Both the position numbers and the translations under genes were made by a program. 64,000 nucleotides of DNA from Sphingomonas sp. QA11 (GTDB lineage Bacteria > Pseudomonadota > Alphaproteobacteria > Sphingomonadales > Sphingomonadaceae). Of the stretch, positions 17,635 to 26,216 are shown in pieces (the stretch's first letter is position 1; the number at the start of each line of letters is the position of its first letter). Location of the stretch: assembly GCF_028473665.1 (NCBI RefSeq), contig NZ_CP098774.1, forward strand, positions 496,001-560,000, read 5' to 3'. The notes under the pieces were generated by a model that made no database searches, was not told the DNA's origin, and saw nothing but the letters and a program-made list of their open reading frames with translations.

Positions 17635-18801
17635 TCAAATCGCGCGTGCCAGAAGGGGATTGTCGTTCGCCGCGGGGTTGAGCAGTGGCCGGGCCAGGAA
17701 AAACGTCGCGACGATCATCGCCACCGCGCCGAGCGCGGCCAATCCCGCGACGCCGCTCAGATAGCTGAGCAACGCCAGGGTCGAGCCCGCCTGGACCAGG
17801 ATCGCGATCGTCAGGCTTGGCTTGTCGCGGCATACCAGGGCCAGGGCCAGGGCCAGCACATCGGCAAGGAAGAAATAGCGTTCATGCATGCGCGGCAGCA
17901 GCCCGGCGGTGACGAGCGTCGCCAGCAAGGCGGCCGACAGCAGCGCCTTGTTGTCGAGAATCTGGGTCGAGAAGCGCGCGATATACGCGGCGGTCCCGCC
18001 GATCGCGGCGGCGCAGGCAAGGCCGGACAGCGGCAGGCCGAGCGGCAGCGCCTGGAGGATCGCCCAGATATTCGGCGCGTTGAACGACAGCATCTGGAAT
18101 GTATCCGCCTGGCGAAGATAGATCGTCGCAAGATCGGCTGCTGGCCAGCCCGCCGCCCAGGCCGGCAGCATCGTCGCGATCGTGACCGCGGGCGCGATGA
18201 GCCAGAGCCTCGGCGGCACGCGGCGCTTGATCAGCAGCGCCAGAAAAAACGGCGCGACCAGCACTGCCTGTGCCTTGAACGCCAGCGCCAGCCCGCACCA
18301 GGCGAGCATCGCGGCGTGCCGGCGATCCAGCGCGGCGGCGATCCCCATCACGCACGGCGCGGCCCATAGCGCGTCGCACTGGCCGAATAGCGTCGCGTTG
18401 AGCAGGATGCTGGGCATCGCGAAGACCAGCGCTGCGGTGCGCACCGGCCGGGACGTATCGAAACGGGTGAGCAGGTGCCGCACGGCAAAGGCCAGCGCCA
18501 CGGTTCCGGCGATCGACAGAAGCTTGATCAGCGTCATGGCCGGCAGCACGCCGTTGAACAGGCTCAGCGCGGCGAGAAGGTAGAGATAGGGCGGGGCATA
18601 GTTGGAAAAGGGCTCGGTGAAGGACGCCACCGGGCCGGTCGCGACGATGTGGTCGAACCAGGGGAGAAGATACGTCGTCATGTCCGTGGTGATAAGCGGC
18701 ATGGTCATCCACACCACGGCCACCCACAGGACCGTCAGCGCCACGGCAAGGGGCAGCGGGACTGATGGCAGGGCGGGGGCGGGCTTGCGAACCATCATCA
18801 T
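17635..18801 (-). CDS. GT-C/mannosyltransferase-like polytopic membrane protein
   Basis: A roughly 388-residue protein with ten or more hydrophobic segments. Motifs include DMTTYLLPWFDHIV in the first external loop, SNYAPPYLYLL, FGQCDALWAAP and PRMHERYFF, typical of polyprenyl-phosphate-dependent hexosyltransferases (GT87 or Alg-like). It likely adds a sugar to a periplasmic glycan. The Met at 18801 is used; Mets at 18798 and 18795 are equally possible. It diverges from the P450 fusion gene. Confidence 0.75.
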   Translation of the reverse strand: MMMVRKPAPALPSVPLPLAVALTVLWVAVVWMTMPLITTDMTTYLLPWFDHIVATGPVASFTEPFSNYAPPYLYLLAALSLFNGVLPAMTLIKLLSIAGTVALAFAVRHLLTRFDTSRPVRTAALVFAMPSILLNATLFGQCDALWAAPCVMGIAAALDRRHAAMLAWCGLALAFKAQAVLVAPFFLALLIKRRVPPRLWLIAPAVTIATMLPAWAAGWPAADLATIYLRQADTFQMLSFNAPNIWAILQALPLGLPLSGLACAAAIGGTAAYIARFSTQILDNKALLSAALLATLVTAGLLPRMHERYFFLADVLALALALVCRDKPSLTIAILVQAGSTLALLSYLSGVAGLAALGAVAMIVATFFLARPLLNPAANDNPLLARAI

Positions 18802-18942
18802 GCCCCGGCCTTGCCCCAACGGGTGTTGAGGTCACGTTAAGGGGGGAGCCGCCCGCATCGTCCAAGGTTGCGCCCGGCGCTCGGCTGTGTTCCACTGCCG
18901 TCCAACGACACGCGCCCTGGAACACAGGGGAAAGGTGGGAGG

Positions 18943-21900
18943 ATGGCGACAACTGCGGTCGAGCGACCCGTGATTCCGTCGCCACCGGGCCTGCCCGTCG
19001 TCGGACATCTCCACCAGATCGCCCGCGCCGGGCTGATCGGTCACCTGCTCGCCGTCAGCCGCGACTTTCCCGAAGGCATCTTCAAGCTCAAATTCGGCAG
19101 TCGGATCGGCCTGTTCGTCACCTCGCCCGATCTCGTCGCCGAATTGTGCGACGAGACTCGCTTCCGCAAGATGCCCGGGCCGGGCCTGCGCGTGGTGCGC
19201 AAATTCGCCGGCGATGGCCTGTTCACTGCGTTCAGCGAGGAACCGAACTGGGGCAAGGCACATCGCATCCTGCTCCCCGCCTTCAGCCAGCGCGCGATGC
19301 GCGGCTATTTCGACATGATGCTTGAGGTGGCCGACCAGCTTGTCGGCAAATGGTCGCGCCTGTCGGGGACTGACGTGCTGGTCGCCGACGACATGACCCG
19401 CTTCACGCTCGATTCGATCGCGGTCGCCGGCTTCGGCCACCGGTTCAGCAGTTTCGAGAAGGAGGAACTGGACAGCTTCCTCGAAGCGCTGGGTCGGGCG
19501 CTCGGCGAATCGCTCAACATGATCACCCGGCTGCCGATCCAGCAGCGCTTCGCCAAAAAGGCGATGCGCCAGTACGAGGCCGACATCGCCGAGATGAACG
19601 CGCTGGTCGACGGCATCATCGCCGAACGCCGCCTTCATCCGAACGACGGCAAGGATCTGCTCAACCTGATGCTGAGCGCGGTCGATCCGGAAACGGGCGA
19701 GGGCCTCGACGACATCAACATCCGCTATCAGGTGCTTACCTTCCTGATCGCCGGGCATGAGACGACCTCGGGCCTGCTCACCTTCTCGCAGCATCTGCTG
19801 CTGCGCCATCCGCATGTGCTGGCCCAGGCCTATGCCGAGGTCGACCGGGTCCTCCCCGGCGACAAGCGCCCTGACTATACCGACATCGTGAAGCTCGAAG
19901 TGATCGAGCGCGTCCTGAAGGAGGCGATGCGCCTTTGGCCGACCGCGCCCGCCTTCAGCGTGGCGCCGTTCGAGGATGTCGTGATCGGCGGCAAATGGCA
20001 CATGCGCAAGGATCGCCCGATCAACGTGTTTTCGCCCGGCCTGCACCGCGATCCCGGCGTCTGGGCCGATCCGGAAGAATTCGATATCGACCGCTGGCTG
20101 CCCGAGGCTGAGGCCGCGCGGCACCCCCATGCCTACAAGCCCTTCGGCAATGGCGAGCGCGCGTGCATCGGTCGCCAGTTCGCCATGGTCGAGGCGAAGC
20201 TGGCGCTGGCCATGCTGCTCCAGAAATTCGCGATCAGCGATCCCCATGCCTACAAGCTGCGGATCAAGGAAACGCTCTCGATTAAGCCGGACGAGTTCTA
20301 CATGCGCGTCCGGCTTCGCGCGCCGCACGAGCGGCTGAGCGTCGCCCCCGTCGAGGATCGGGCGGAGGAAGCGCCCGTCGCCTCGGTCTCCGGCACCGGC
20401 CAGCGTTTCGCGGTGCTATATGGCTCAAGCCTCGGCACCGCGCGCGACATTGCGGAGGAGATCGCCGAGCGGGCCAATCTCGATGGGTTCGAGACGATCG
20501 TCCGGTCGATGGACGAGAGCTTCAAGGGTGGGGCCGCGCCCGAGGACAAGGTGATCGTCATCGTCACCGCCACCTATAACGGGCGCGCGCCCGACACGGC
20601 GCTGGCGGTCGAGAAAGCGCTTGATGCCGGGGCCTTTGAGGGTGCCGACTGGAGCGGCGCGCGCTTCGCCGTGCTCGGTATCGGCAACAGCCAATGGCCC
20701 AATTACCAGATATTCCCCAAGCGGGTGGACGCCGCGATCGAGGCTGCGGGCGCGACCCGCCTGCTACCCCGCGCCGAGGCTGACGGGCAGGGCGATTTCG
20801 ATGGCGCCGTCGCCGGTTTCGTGCGCGATCTGTGGAAGGCGCTGGGCAGCGATTCAGCGCCGAGCGAGTCGGTCTCCACTCTGTCGCTCCAGCCGATCGA
20901 TACCTCGGCGGCGCGCGCTGCCGCCTTGCCGGAACATGCCCAGCAGCTTGAAATCGCCGGCAATGATGAGATGATCCTGCCCGCCGACGGTCTGTGGGAT
21001 TTCGCGAAGGAGCCGCCGCGCCCGTCGACCCGTTTCATCCGCATCCGTCTGCCGCAGGGCCAGCATTACCACACTGGTGATCACATCGCCGTCTATGCCC
21101 ATAACCGCCCCGATCTGGTCGAGCGCGCTATGGACCGGCTCGGCCTCAAGGGCTCGACCCAATTGCGCGTGGACGGGCAGGGCGGGCGCTTCCGCCACCT
21201 GCCGCTCGGCCAGACAGTGACGGTCAGGCAATTGCTGACTGATTTCGTCGAGCTGTCCGATCCGTTGCCCCGGCGTGCTCTAGCGGTGATCGCCGCGCAG
21301 ACCCGCTGCCCCAACACGAAGCGCGACCTGGCGCGGCTGGAGGAGGCATTCGATGCAGAGGTGGCAGGCAAGCGCCTCACTCTGCTCGACCTGCTCGACC
21401 AGCATCCTGCCGCAGAACTCTCGCTCGACTCGCTGGTCGAATTGTCGGCGGCGATCTCCCCGCGATTCTATTCGATCGCGTCCAGCCCGCTGGTGTCGCC
21501 CGACGTCGCCGAACTGATCGTCGGCACCATGGCGGCGCCCGCTTGGTCGGGCCTTGGCGAGCATCGCGGTTTCGCCTCCGGTTATATGCAGGGCGTCGCG
21601 CCGGGCGATCAGGTGTTCGGCTATGTCCGCCGCCCGAACCCGCCCTTCGCCCCGCCTTCCGATACAGGCGTGCCGATGATCCTGATCGGCCCCGGCACCG
21701 GCTTCGCGCCCCTGCGTGGCTTCATCCAGGAACGGGCGGCACAAAAGGCGATGGGGAAGGAGGTTGCGACAAGCCTGCTCTTCTTCGGTTGCCGCCATCC
21801 CGATCACGACTGGTTCTGCCGCGACGAGATCGAGGGCTGGGCGCGGGACGGGGTGATCGATCCCTATCTCGCCTTTTCCGCTGTCGACTCTCATCCGTGG

Positions 21901-22137
21901 AAGTTCGTTCAGGAAGCACTCTGGGCCGAACAGGACCGCGTCTGGGCCGCGCTCAGCGCCGGCGCGCAGATTTTCCTGTGCGGTGACGGACGTTTCATGG
22001 CGCCCGCGGTGCGCGACACGCTGATCCGCATCCAGATGCAGCAGGCTGGGGACGAGCATGCACAGGGATCGGCATGGCTTGAGGAACTGATCGAGGACGG
22101 ACGCTTCCACCAGGACGTGTTCGGGTTTGGGAAATAA
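18943..22137 (+). CDS. Self-sufficient cytochrome P450/NADPH-P450 reductase fusion (CYP102/P450 BM3-like)
   Basis: A 1064-residue soluble fusion that hydroxylates fatty acids or similar substrates using NADPH. P450 part: AGHETTSG on the I-helix (about residues 270-277), an ExxR in KEAMRLW, and the heme loop FGNGERACIGRQFA with the axial Cys at about 408. The reductase follows a linker: FMN site YGSSLGTARDIAEE at about 493, then the FAD/NADPH half with RFYSIASSP and GPGTGFAPLRGF, ending DVFGFGK. The length is close to BM3 (1049). The ATG at 18943 is preceded by AAAGGTGGGAGG. It lies directly upstream of the wax ester synthase gene, separated by a palindromic repeat. Confidence 0.92.
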   Translation: MATTAVERPVIPSPPGLPVVGHLHQIARAGLIGHLLAVSRDFPEGIFKLKFGSRIGLFVTSPDLVAELCDETRFRKMPGPGLRVVRKFAGDGLFTAFSEEPNWGKAHRILLPAFSQRAMRGYFDMMLEVADQLVGKWSRLSGTDVLVADDMTRFTLDSIAVAGFGHRFSSFEKEELDSFLEALGRALGESLNMITRLPIQQRFAKKAMRQYEADIAEMNALVDGIIAERRLHPNDGKDLLNLMLSAVDPETGEGLDDINIRYQVLTFLIAGHETTSGLLTFSQHLLLRHPHVLAQAYAEVDRVLPGDKRPDYTDIVKLEVIERVLKEAMRLWPTAPAFSVAPFEDVVIGGKWHMRKDRPINVFSPGLHRDPGVWADPEEFDIDRWLPEAEAARHPHAYKPFGNGERACIGRQFAMVEAKLALAMLLQKFAISDPHAYKLRIKETLSIKPDEFYMRVRLRAPHERLSVAPVEDRAEEAPVASVSGTGQRFAVLYGSSLGTARDIAEEIAERANLDGFETIVRSMDESFKGGAAPEDKVIVIVTATYNGRAPDTALAVEKALDAGAFEGADWSGARFAVLGIGNSQWPNYQIFPKRVDAAIEAAGATRLLPRAEADGQGDFDGAVAGFVRDLWKALGSDSAPSESVSTLSLQPIDTSAARAAALPEHAQQLEIAGNDEMILPADGLWDFAKEPPRPSTRFIRIRLPQGQHYHTGDHIAVYAHNRPDLVERAMDRLGLKGSTQLRVDGQGGRFRHLPLGQTVTVRQLLTDFVELSDPLPRRALAVIAAQTRCPNTKRDLARLEEAFDAEVAGKRLTLLDLLDQHPAAELSLDSLVELSAAISPRFYSIASSPLVSPDVAELIVGTMAAPAWSGLGEHRGFASGYMQGVAPGDQVFGYVRRPNPPFAPPSDTGVPMILIGPGTGFAPLRGFIQERAAQKAMGKEVATSLLFFGCRHPDHDWFCRDEIEGWARDGVIDPYLAFSAVDSHPWKFVQEALWAEQDRVWAALSAGAQIFLCGDGRFMAPAVRDTLIRIQMQQAGDEHAQGSAWLEELIEDGRFHQDVFGFGK

Positions 22138-22138
22138 A

Positions 22139-22260
22139 GGCCCTCTCCCCTCCGGGGAGAGGGCAGACGAGCGGAGCGAAGTCGGGAGAGGGGCAGTGAG
22201 GGAAGGGCGGTTCGACACACTGCCCCTCTCCCCGACCCTCTCCCCGAAGGGGAGAGGGAG
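22139..22260. repeat. Double-hairpin palindromic repeat (CTCCCC/GGGGAG type)
   Basis: Begins with GCCCTCTCC pairing to GGGAGAGGG and ends with CTCTCCCCGAAGGGGAGAG. In between, GGGAGAGGGGCAGTG pairs with CACTGCCCCTCTCCC. It fills the space between the P450 and wax ester synthase genes and is the same family as the repeats around the DUF559 gene. Confidence 0.75.
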
Positions 22261-22265
22261 TACGC

Positions 22266-23783
22266 ATGCTTCAGCTATCGGGCCAGGACGCCTCGTTCGT
22301 CTATCTGGAGACGCCATATACACCGATGCATATCGGTTCGGTCGCGATCTACGATCCCTCGACCGCGCCGGGCGGTTTCGTCCGCTTCAAGGATATCCTC
22401 AACTTCATTGGTTCCCGCCTCTCCGGCGCGCGCAGCTTCCGCCAGCGCCTCGTGCGTGTTCCGTTCGATCTCGATCATCCTTACTGGATCGAGGACCCCG
22501 AATTCGATATCGAATTCCACGTGCGCCACATCGCGCTGCCCAAGCCCGGTGACTGGCGCCAGCTCTGCATCCAGGTCGCCCGCCTCCACTCGCGCCCGAT
22601 GGATCTCAACAAGCCGCTCTGGGAATTCACCGTGATCGAGGGGCTCGACAATGTGGAGGGCCTTCCGCCGGGCTGCTTCGCGCTCCTCTCCAAGGTCCAT
22701 CACGCAGCGGTCGACGGCATGTCCGGCGTCGAGATGTCGACCGCCGTCCATGATCTCGACGCGAGCATGGCGCGGCCCAGGGAGCAGGACCAGTGGAAGC
22801 CGGAGCATATGCCCAATGTGGCCGACCTGCTCACCCGCAGTTATTTCAACTCGCTCCGCCAGCCGATGCGCGTGGTTGAGACGATCGGCCGCTCGCTCCC
22901 CGGCATGGCCAGGCTGGCGGCGACCGTCGGCAAGGGCGAGGTCAGCCTGTCGAATACGAAGATGGCGCCCAAGACCCGCTTCAACGGCAAGGTCTCGCCC
23001 CACCGCGTGTTCGACGCCGTGCCGTTCAGGCTCGCCGACATTCGCGCGATGAAGGATGCCGTGCCCGATGCGACCGTCAACGACGTCATCCTCGCGATCG
23101 TCGGCGGCGGCCTGCGCACCTATCTCGAGGACAAGAACGAGCTGCCCAGGGAATCGCTCACCGCGATGGCGCCGATCTCGGTGCGCGGCGAGGGCGAGAA
23201 GGCGGCGCTCGGCAACCTCGTCTCGGCGATGGTCATCCCGCTCGGCACGCACATCGCCGATCCGCTGGCGCGGCTGAAATATGTCCATGACGAGGCGGTC
23301 AATTCAAAGGCGATGACCAACGCCGTCGGCGCGCGCAGCCTCGCTGATTACAGCCAGCTTATTCCCTCGGGCCTCGCCGGTCTCGCCGCGCGGCTCTACA
23401 CGAGGATAGGGGCCGCGAACACACACGCACCGGTGTTCAACACGGTCGTCACCAATGTGCCTGGTCCGCGCGTCCCGCTCTATTTCTGTGGCGCGAAGAT
23501 GCTGGCGAGCTACGGTACCGCGCCGGTGTTCGACTCGATGGGCCTGATCAATCCGGTCTATTCCTATGGCGACACCATCGCGATCTCCTTCACCGCCGAC
23601 CGGGGCATGATGCCTGACCCGGAAAAATATGCGGCGGCGCTCCAATCGTCGTTTGAAGCGTTGAAGGCAGCGACGCTCGGCGGAACGCAGCCAGTGAAAC
23701 CCAAAGCCGCGCCCAGGCCAAGGGTCGCGGTCAAACCCAAACCGGCGGCGAAGCCGGCACCTCGCAGGAAAGGAGCAGCATGA
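22266..23783 (+). CDS. Wax ester synthase/diacylglycerol O-acyltransferase (WS/DGAT)
   Basis: A 505-residue bifunctional acyltransferase that joins acyl-CoA to fatty alcohols or diacylglycerol, making wax esters or triacylglycerol. The catalytic HHxxxDG is HHAAVDG at residues 145-151; the N-terminus MLQLSGQDASFVYLE and the VPGPRVPLYFCGA region match the family. The last 40 residues are an unusual Lys/Pro/Ala-rich basic tail, possibly a lipid-droplet or nucleoid-binding extension. Its stop overlaps the phasin start (ATGA), so storage enzyme and granule protein are coupled. Confidence 0.92.
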   Translation: MLQLSGQDASFVYLETPYTPMHIGSVAIYDPSTAPGGFVRFKDILNFIGSRLSGARSFRQRLVRVPFDLDHPYWIEDPEFDIEFHVRHIALPKPGDWRQLCIQVARLHSRPMDLNKPLWEFTVIEGLDNVEGLPPGCFALLSKVHHAAVDGMSGVEMSTAVHDLDASMARPREQDQWKPEHMPNVADLLTRSYFNSLRQPMRVVETIGRSLPGMARLAATVGKGEVSLSNTKMAPKTRFNGKVSPHRVFDAVPFRLADIRAMKDAVPDATVNDVILAIVGGGLRTYLEDKNELPRESLTAMAPISVRGEGEKAALGNLVSAMVIPLGTHIADPLARLKYVHDEAVNSKAMTNAVGARSLADYSQLIPSGLAGLAARLYTRIGAANTHAPVFNTVVTNVPGPRVPLYFCGAKMLASYGTAPVFDSMGLINPVYSYGDTIAISFTADRGMMPDPEKYAAALQSSFEALKAATLGGTQPVKPKAAPRPRVAVKPKPAAKPAPRRKGAA

Positions 23784-24133
23784 TGGCCGAGAAAAAGAGC
23801 ACCACGGAAAAGGTGAAGGACACGATCAACGAGAAGATCGTCGATCCGGCGAAGAAGGCGGGGGAGGCGATGCGCGCCTCGGGCGCCAAGGTCGCTGAGG
23901 GAGGCTCGACTGTGAGCATGAAGCTGATCGACCAGGCGGAGAACAATGCCCGCCAGGCCTTTGCCGCGATGCGCGCCGCCGCCGCGGCCAAGGACCTGTC
24001 CGAAGTGATGAAGGTGCAGGGCGATTACCTGCGCGACCAGGGTAGCCGCAGCATGAGCCAGGCGCGCGAGATCGGCGAACTGATCATGCAGATCGGCCGC
24101 GATGCCGTCGCCCCGCTGAAAGGCGACAAATAA
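23780..24133 (+). CDS. Phasin family protein
   Basis: A 117-residue protein whose length and amphipathic helical pattern match phasins: ARQAFAAMRAAAAAKDLSEV followed by MKVQGDYLRDQGSRSMSQ and a helical ending. Phasins coat storage granules of PHA or neutral lipid. It starts inside the WS/DGAT stop, and a strong terminator hairpin follows, so the two genes form one unit. Confidence 0.85.
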   Translation: MMAEKKSTTEKVKDTINEKIVDPAKKAGEAMRASGAKVAEGGSTVSMKLIDQAENNARQAFAAMRAAAAAKDLSEVMKVQGDYLRDQGSRSMSQAREIGELIMQIGRDAVAPLKGDK

Positions 24134-24135
24134 CC

Positions 24136-24171
24136 TTTCGCCCTCTCCCTCGCGCGAGGGAGAGGGCGAAA
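24136..24171 (+). terminator. Perfect 36-base palindrome after the phasin gene
   Basis: Arms of 18 bases (24136-24153 and 24154-24171) are exactly complementary, with a CCCTCTCCC/GGGAGAGGG core. It starts three bases after the phasin stop. The core is the same as that of the dispersed repeats, so a repeat seems to serve as terminator here. Confidence 0.65.
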
Positions 24172-24299
24172 ATATCCGGTCGTCGGCCCGCCTGCGCCTC
24201 TCCGAACATGACAATAAGTTCATTTGAACCCGCTTCGGGAGAGGCACATCGTCCCCGCATCCTGCCGCCGGTACCCGGCGGCTTCAGGGGAGAAGAGCG

Positions 24300-24797
24300 A
24301 TGTCGCGATGGTCGATTGCAGCCTGTGTCATCACGGGCACCATGCTGCTGGCGGCGGCGCCCGCTTCGGCGCGCAACTATGATTGTTCGAAGGCAGGCAA
24401 CGCCAAAAAGGCGGCGTGCAAGGGCGCGGCGGTTGCCGCGCCCAAGCCAGCGGTGAAGCCGGCACCCGTCGTGGCGGTGAAACCGGCGCCCGTGGCGGCG
24501 GCCAAGCCGGCCGCGGTTCCGGCTGCCGCCCGGCATTATGACTGCTCAAAGGCGGGCAATGCCACAAAGGCAGCCTGCCGCGGCGTAACGCCCGCCGCAC
24601 CTGTCGTCGCGGCCCGTCCCGCACCGGCCCCTGCGCCGCGCCCGATGCCGGTTTCCCATCCGCAGCCGATGGCGCGGCCGGCTGCGCCCGCGCAGCCGAC
24701 TGGCCGGATCGTCGCCTGGACGACCAAGACCGGCAAGGTCGTCCACTACGACTGCTCGAAGGCCGGAAACCTCAACAAACAGGCCTGCAAGCAATAG
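24300..24797 (+). CDS. Exported repeat protein with three YDCSKAGNxxKxACK motifs
   Basis: A 165-residue secreted protein, not recognised by name. After a signal peptide (to ...APASA) come three copies of a Cys-pair motif: NYDCSKAGNAKKAACKG, HYDCSKAGNATKAACRG and HYDCSKAGNLNKQACKQ. They are separated by Ala/Pro/Lys/Val-rich linkers (KPAPV-type). The two Cys of each copy are 11 residues apart and may form a disulfide or bind metal or heme. The last linker has a WTTKTGKVVHYD turn. It may be a periplasmic or envelope-spanning protein. Confidence 0.75.
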   Translation: MSRWSIAACVITGTMLLAAAPASARNYDCSKAGNAKKAACKGAAVAAPKPAVKPAPVVAVKPAPVAAAKPAAVPAAARHYDCSKAGNATKAACRGVTPAAPVVAARPAPAPAPRPMPVSHPQPMARPAAPAQPTGRIVAWTTKTGKVVHYDCSKAGNLNKQACKQ

Positions 24798-24804
24798 CGG
24801 AAGT

Positions 24805-24830
24805 GCCCGGGCCCGTTATCGGGTCCGGGC
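24805..24830. terminator. Bidirectional hairpin between convergent genes
   Basis: GCCCGGGCCCG (24805-24815), a TTAT loop, and CGGGTCCGGGC (24820-24830) form an 11-base stem with one G-U pair. It separates the YDCSKAGN protein gene from the convergent hydrolase gene. Confidence 0.65.
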
Positions 24831-24838
24831 CTCAGCTT

Positions 24839-25627
24839 CTACGCATGCCCGGCAAAGGGATAGACAAGCGCTTTCAGCCCGTTCCGCTCGAACGGCCGCC
24901 AGTCGTTCTCAGCCTGGGAGAGCCGGTCGGCGATCGCGTAGAGCACCGCCGGGTTCACGCCGAGCCCGCAATGGCTGCCATGCACCTCGATATTGTCGGT
25001 CTCGGGCCCGCGCGGCTCGATGCAATTCTGCCACGCGACCACCCCGTCCTCGCGCGAATAGATCGCGGTCGAGGGCACCGGCGGCGGCGCCGCGCTCTCG
25101 CGGAGCTGGCTGCGCACGTCCGGATCGTCGATCTTCTGCCCGGTCAGCACCTCATAGGCGCGCCAGACATTGGTCGCGCGCGGCGTGCCGGTGAAGGGTG
25201 ATCCGAGCGAGATAACCTGCCGCACTGCCTCGGGCGCTCGGCGTGAAAGCTGGCGCGCCATCACGCCGCCCAGGCTCCAGCCGACCAGGCTGACCTTCTG
25301 GCCCGTCGCCTCATTGATCGCGCGCAGCCGCTCGATCAGTTTCTCGCCCTCATAGCCGATCGCCTTGGGGCCAAGGTTGCGGCCGAGCCCCCACTCATGC
25401 GCGTCATAGCCGAGATTGCTCAGGAACCGCCGCAGCACGGTGGTCGACCTGTCGCTGGTGACGAAGCCCGGCAGGACCATCACCGGATGTCCGTCGCCGC
25501 GCGGCGCGGTGGCGAGGATCGGTGCCGCAAGGCCGAGCGAGCCGAATTCGGCAAGCGCGCGCGGCAGCTCGGTAAAGGCGAGAAGCGCTGACGGCGGCCG
25601 TATCTCTTCGGCGCTGGGTGCGGTCAT
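24839..25627 (-). CDS. Alpha/beta hydrolase, lipase-like
   Basis: A 262-residue hydrolase with nucleophile elbow GWSLGG, an acidic residue in SREDGVV and a His in HGSHCGLG. The HPVMVLPGFVTSD start of the fold is typical of lipase/acyltransferase-type hydrolases. It has no signal peptide, so it acts inside the cell. Its place directly behind the PHA synthase and GNAT genes on the same strand suggests a role in storage polymer or lipid turnover; this is inference. The Met at 25627 follows AGGAAGG. Confidence 0.78.
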   Translation of the reverse strand: MTAPSAEEIRPPSALLAFTELPRALAEFGSLGLAAPILATAPRGDGHPVMVLPGFVTSDRSTTVLRRFLSNLGYDAHEWGLGRNLGPKAIGYEGEKLIERLRAINEATGQKVSLVGWSLGGVMARQLSRRAPEAVRQVISLGSPFTGTPRATNVWRAYEVLTGQKIDDPDVRSQLRESAAPPPVPSTAIYSREDGVVAWQNCIEPRGPETDNIEVHGSHCGLGVNPAVLYAIADRLSQAENDWRPFERNGLKALVYPFAGHA

Positions 25628-25679
25628 TCGGTCATCCTTCCTGTACATGCAGTCTGAACGTGCTGCATTGCGATATGGT

Positions 25680-26216
25680 TCATTCGTCGATCCCGAACGC
25701 CCGGTGCTGCGCTGTAACCCGCGCGACGTCATGGGCCAGGATCGCCAGGTCGTGCGGCTTGCCGTCGCGGTCGCGGACATGGTCCTTCAGCAGCGCCTCC
25801 GCGCGGAAACCCAGGCTCTCGAACAGCATCACCGATCCGATCTGGTCGGGGGTCATCTGCGCCGTCAGCTTCTCGAGCCCGCGCTCCATCGCGACGGTGT
25901 AGATCGCCTCGAGCAGGTCGCGGCCGATCCCGCTGCCGCGCTTGCCCGGCGCGACGAGCAGCCGGATCTCGCCGACATGCGCGCTCCAGCCAAGCGGATC
26001 GCGCACCAGTGCCGCGGTGCCGACGAACTTTCCTCCATCCTCGGCGACCAGACTGTCGATCCAGCCTTCCTCGATCGCCGACTGCCAGGCATCGACGACG
26101 CGGGGATGCTTCAGGTCGCGACCCAGGAACAGCAGGTCATGCTCGGGCAGGGTGTTGGCGAAGGCGAGCATCGCGTCGCGGTCGCCCGGCGCGAACCGCC
26201 TGATGTGATGGCTCAT
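25680..26216 (-). CDS. GNAT family N-acetyltransferase
   Basis: A 178-residue GNAT with the acetyl-CoA-binding loop VAPGKRGSGIGRDLLEA (motif A) and the MLFESLGFRAEALL motif B. The start at 26216 overlaps the phaC stop (ATGA), so it is translated with the PHA synthase. Substrate unknown. Confidence 0.82.
   Translation of the reverse strand: MSHHIRRFAPGDRDAMLAFANTLPEHDLLFLGRDLKHPRVVDAWQSAIEEGWIDSLVAEDGGKFVGTAALVRDPLGWSAHVGEIRLLVAPGKRGSGIGRDLLEAIYTVAMERGLEKLTAQMTPDQIGSVMLFESLGFRAEALLKDHVRDRDGKPHDLAILAHDVARVTAQHRAFGIDE

Noticed and set aside
24380..24797. Repeated DNA suggesting a CRISPR-like or tandem array
   Set aside because: The repeats are in frame, encode the YDCSKAGN motif and are irregularly spaced, so they are protein repeats.
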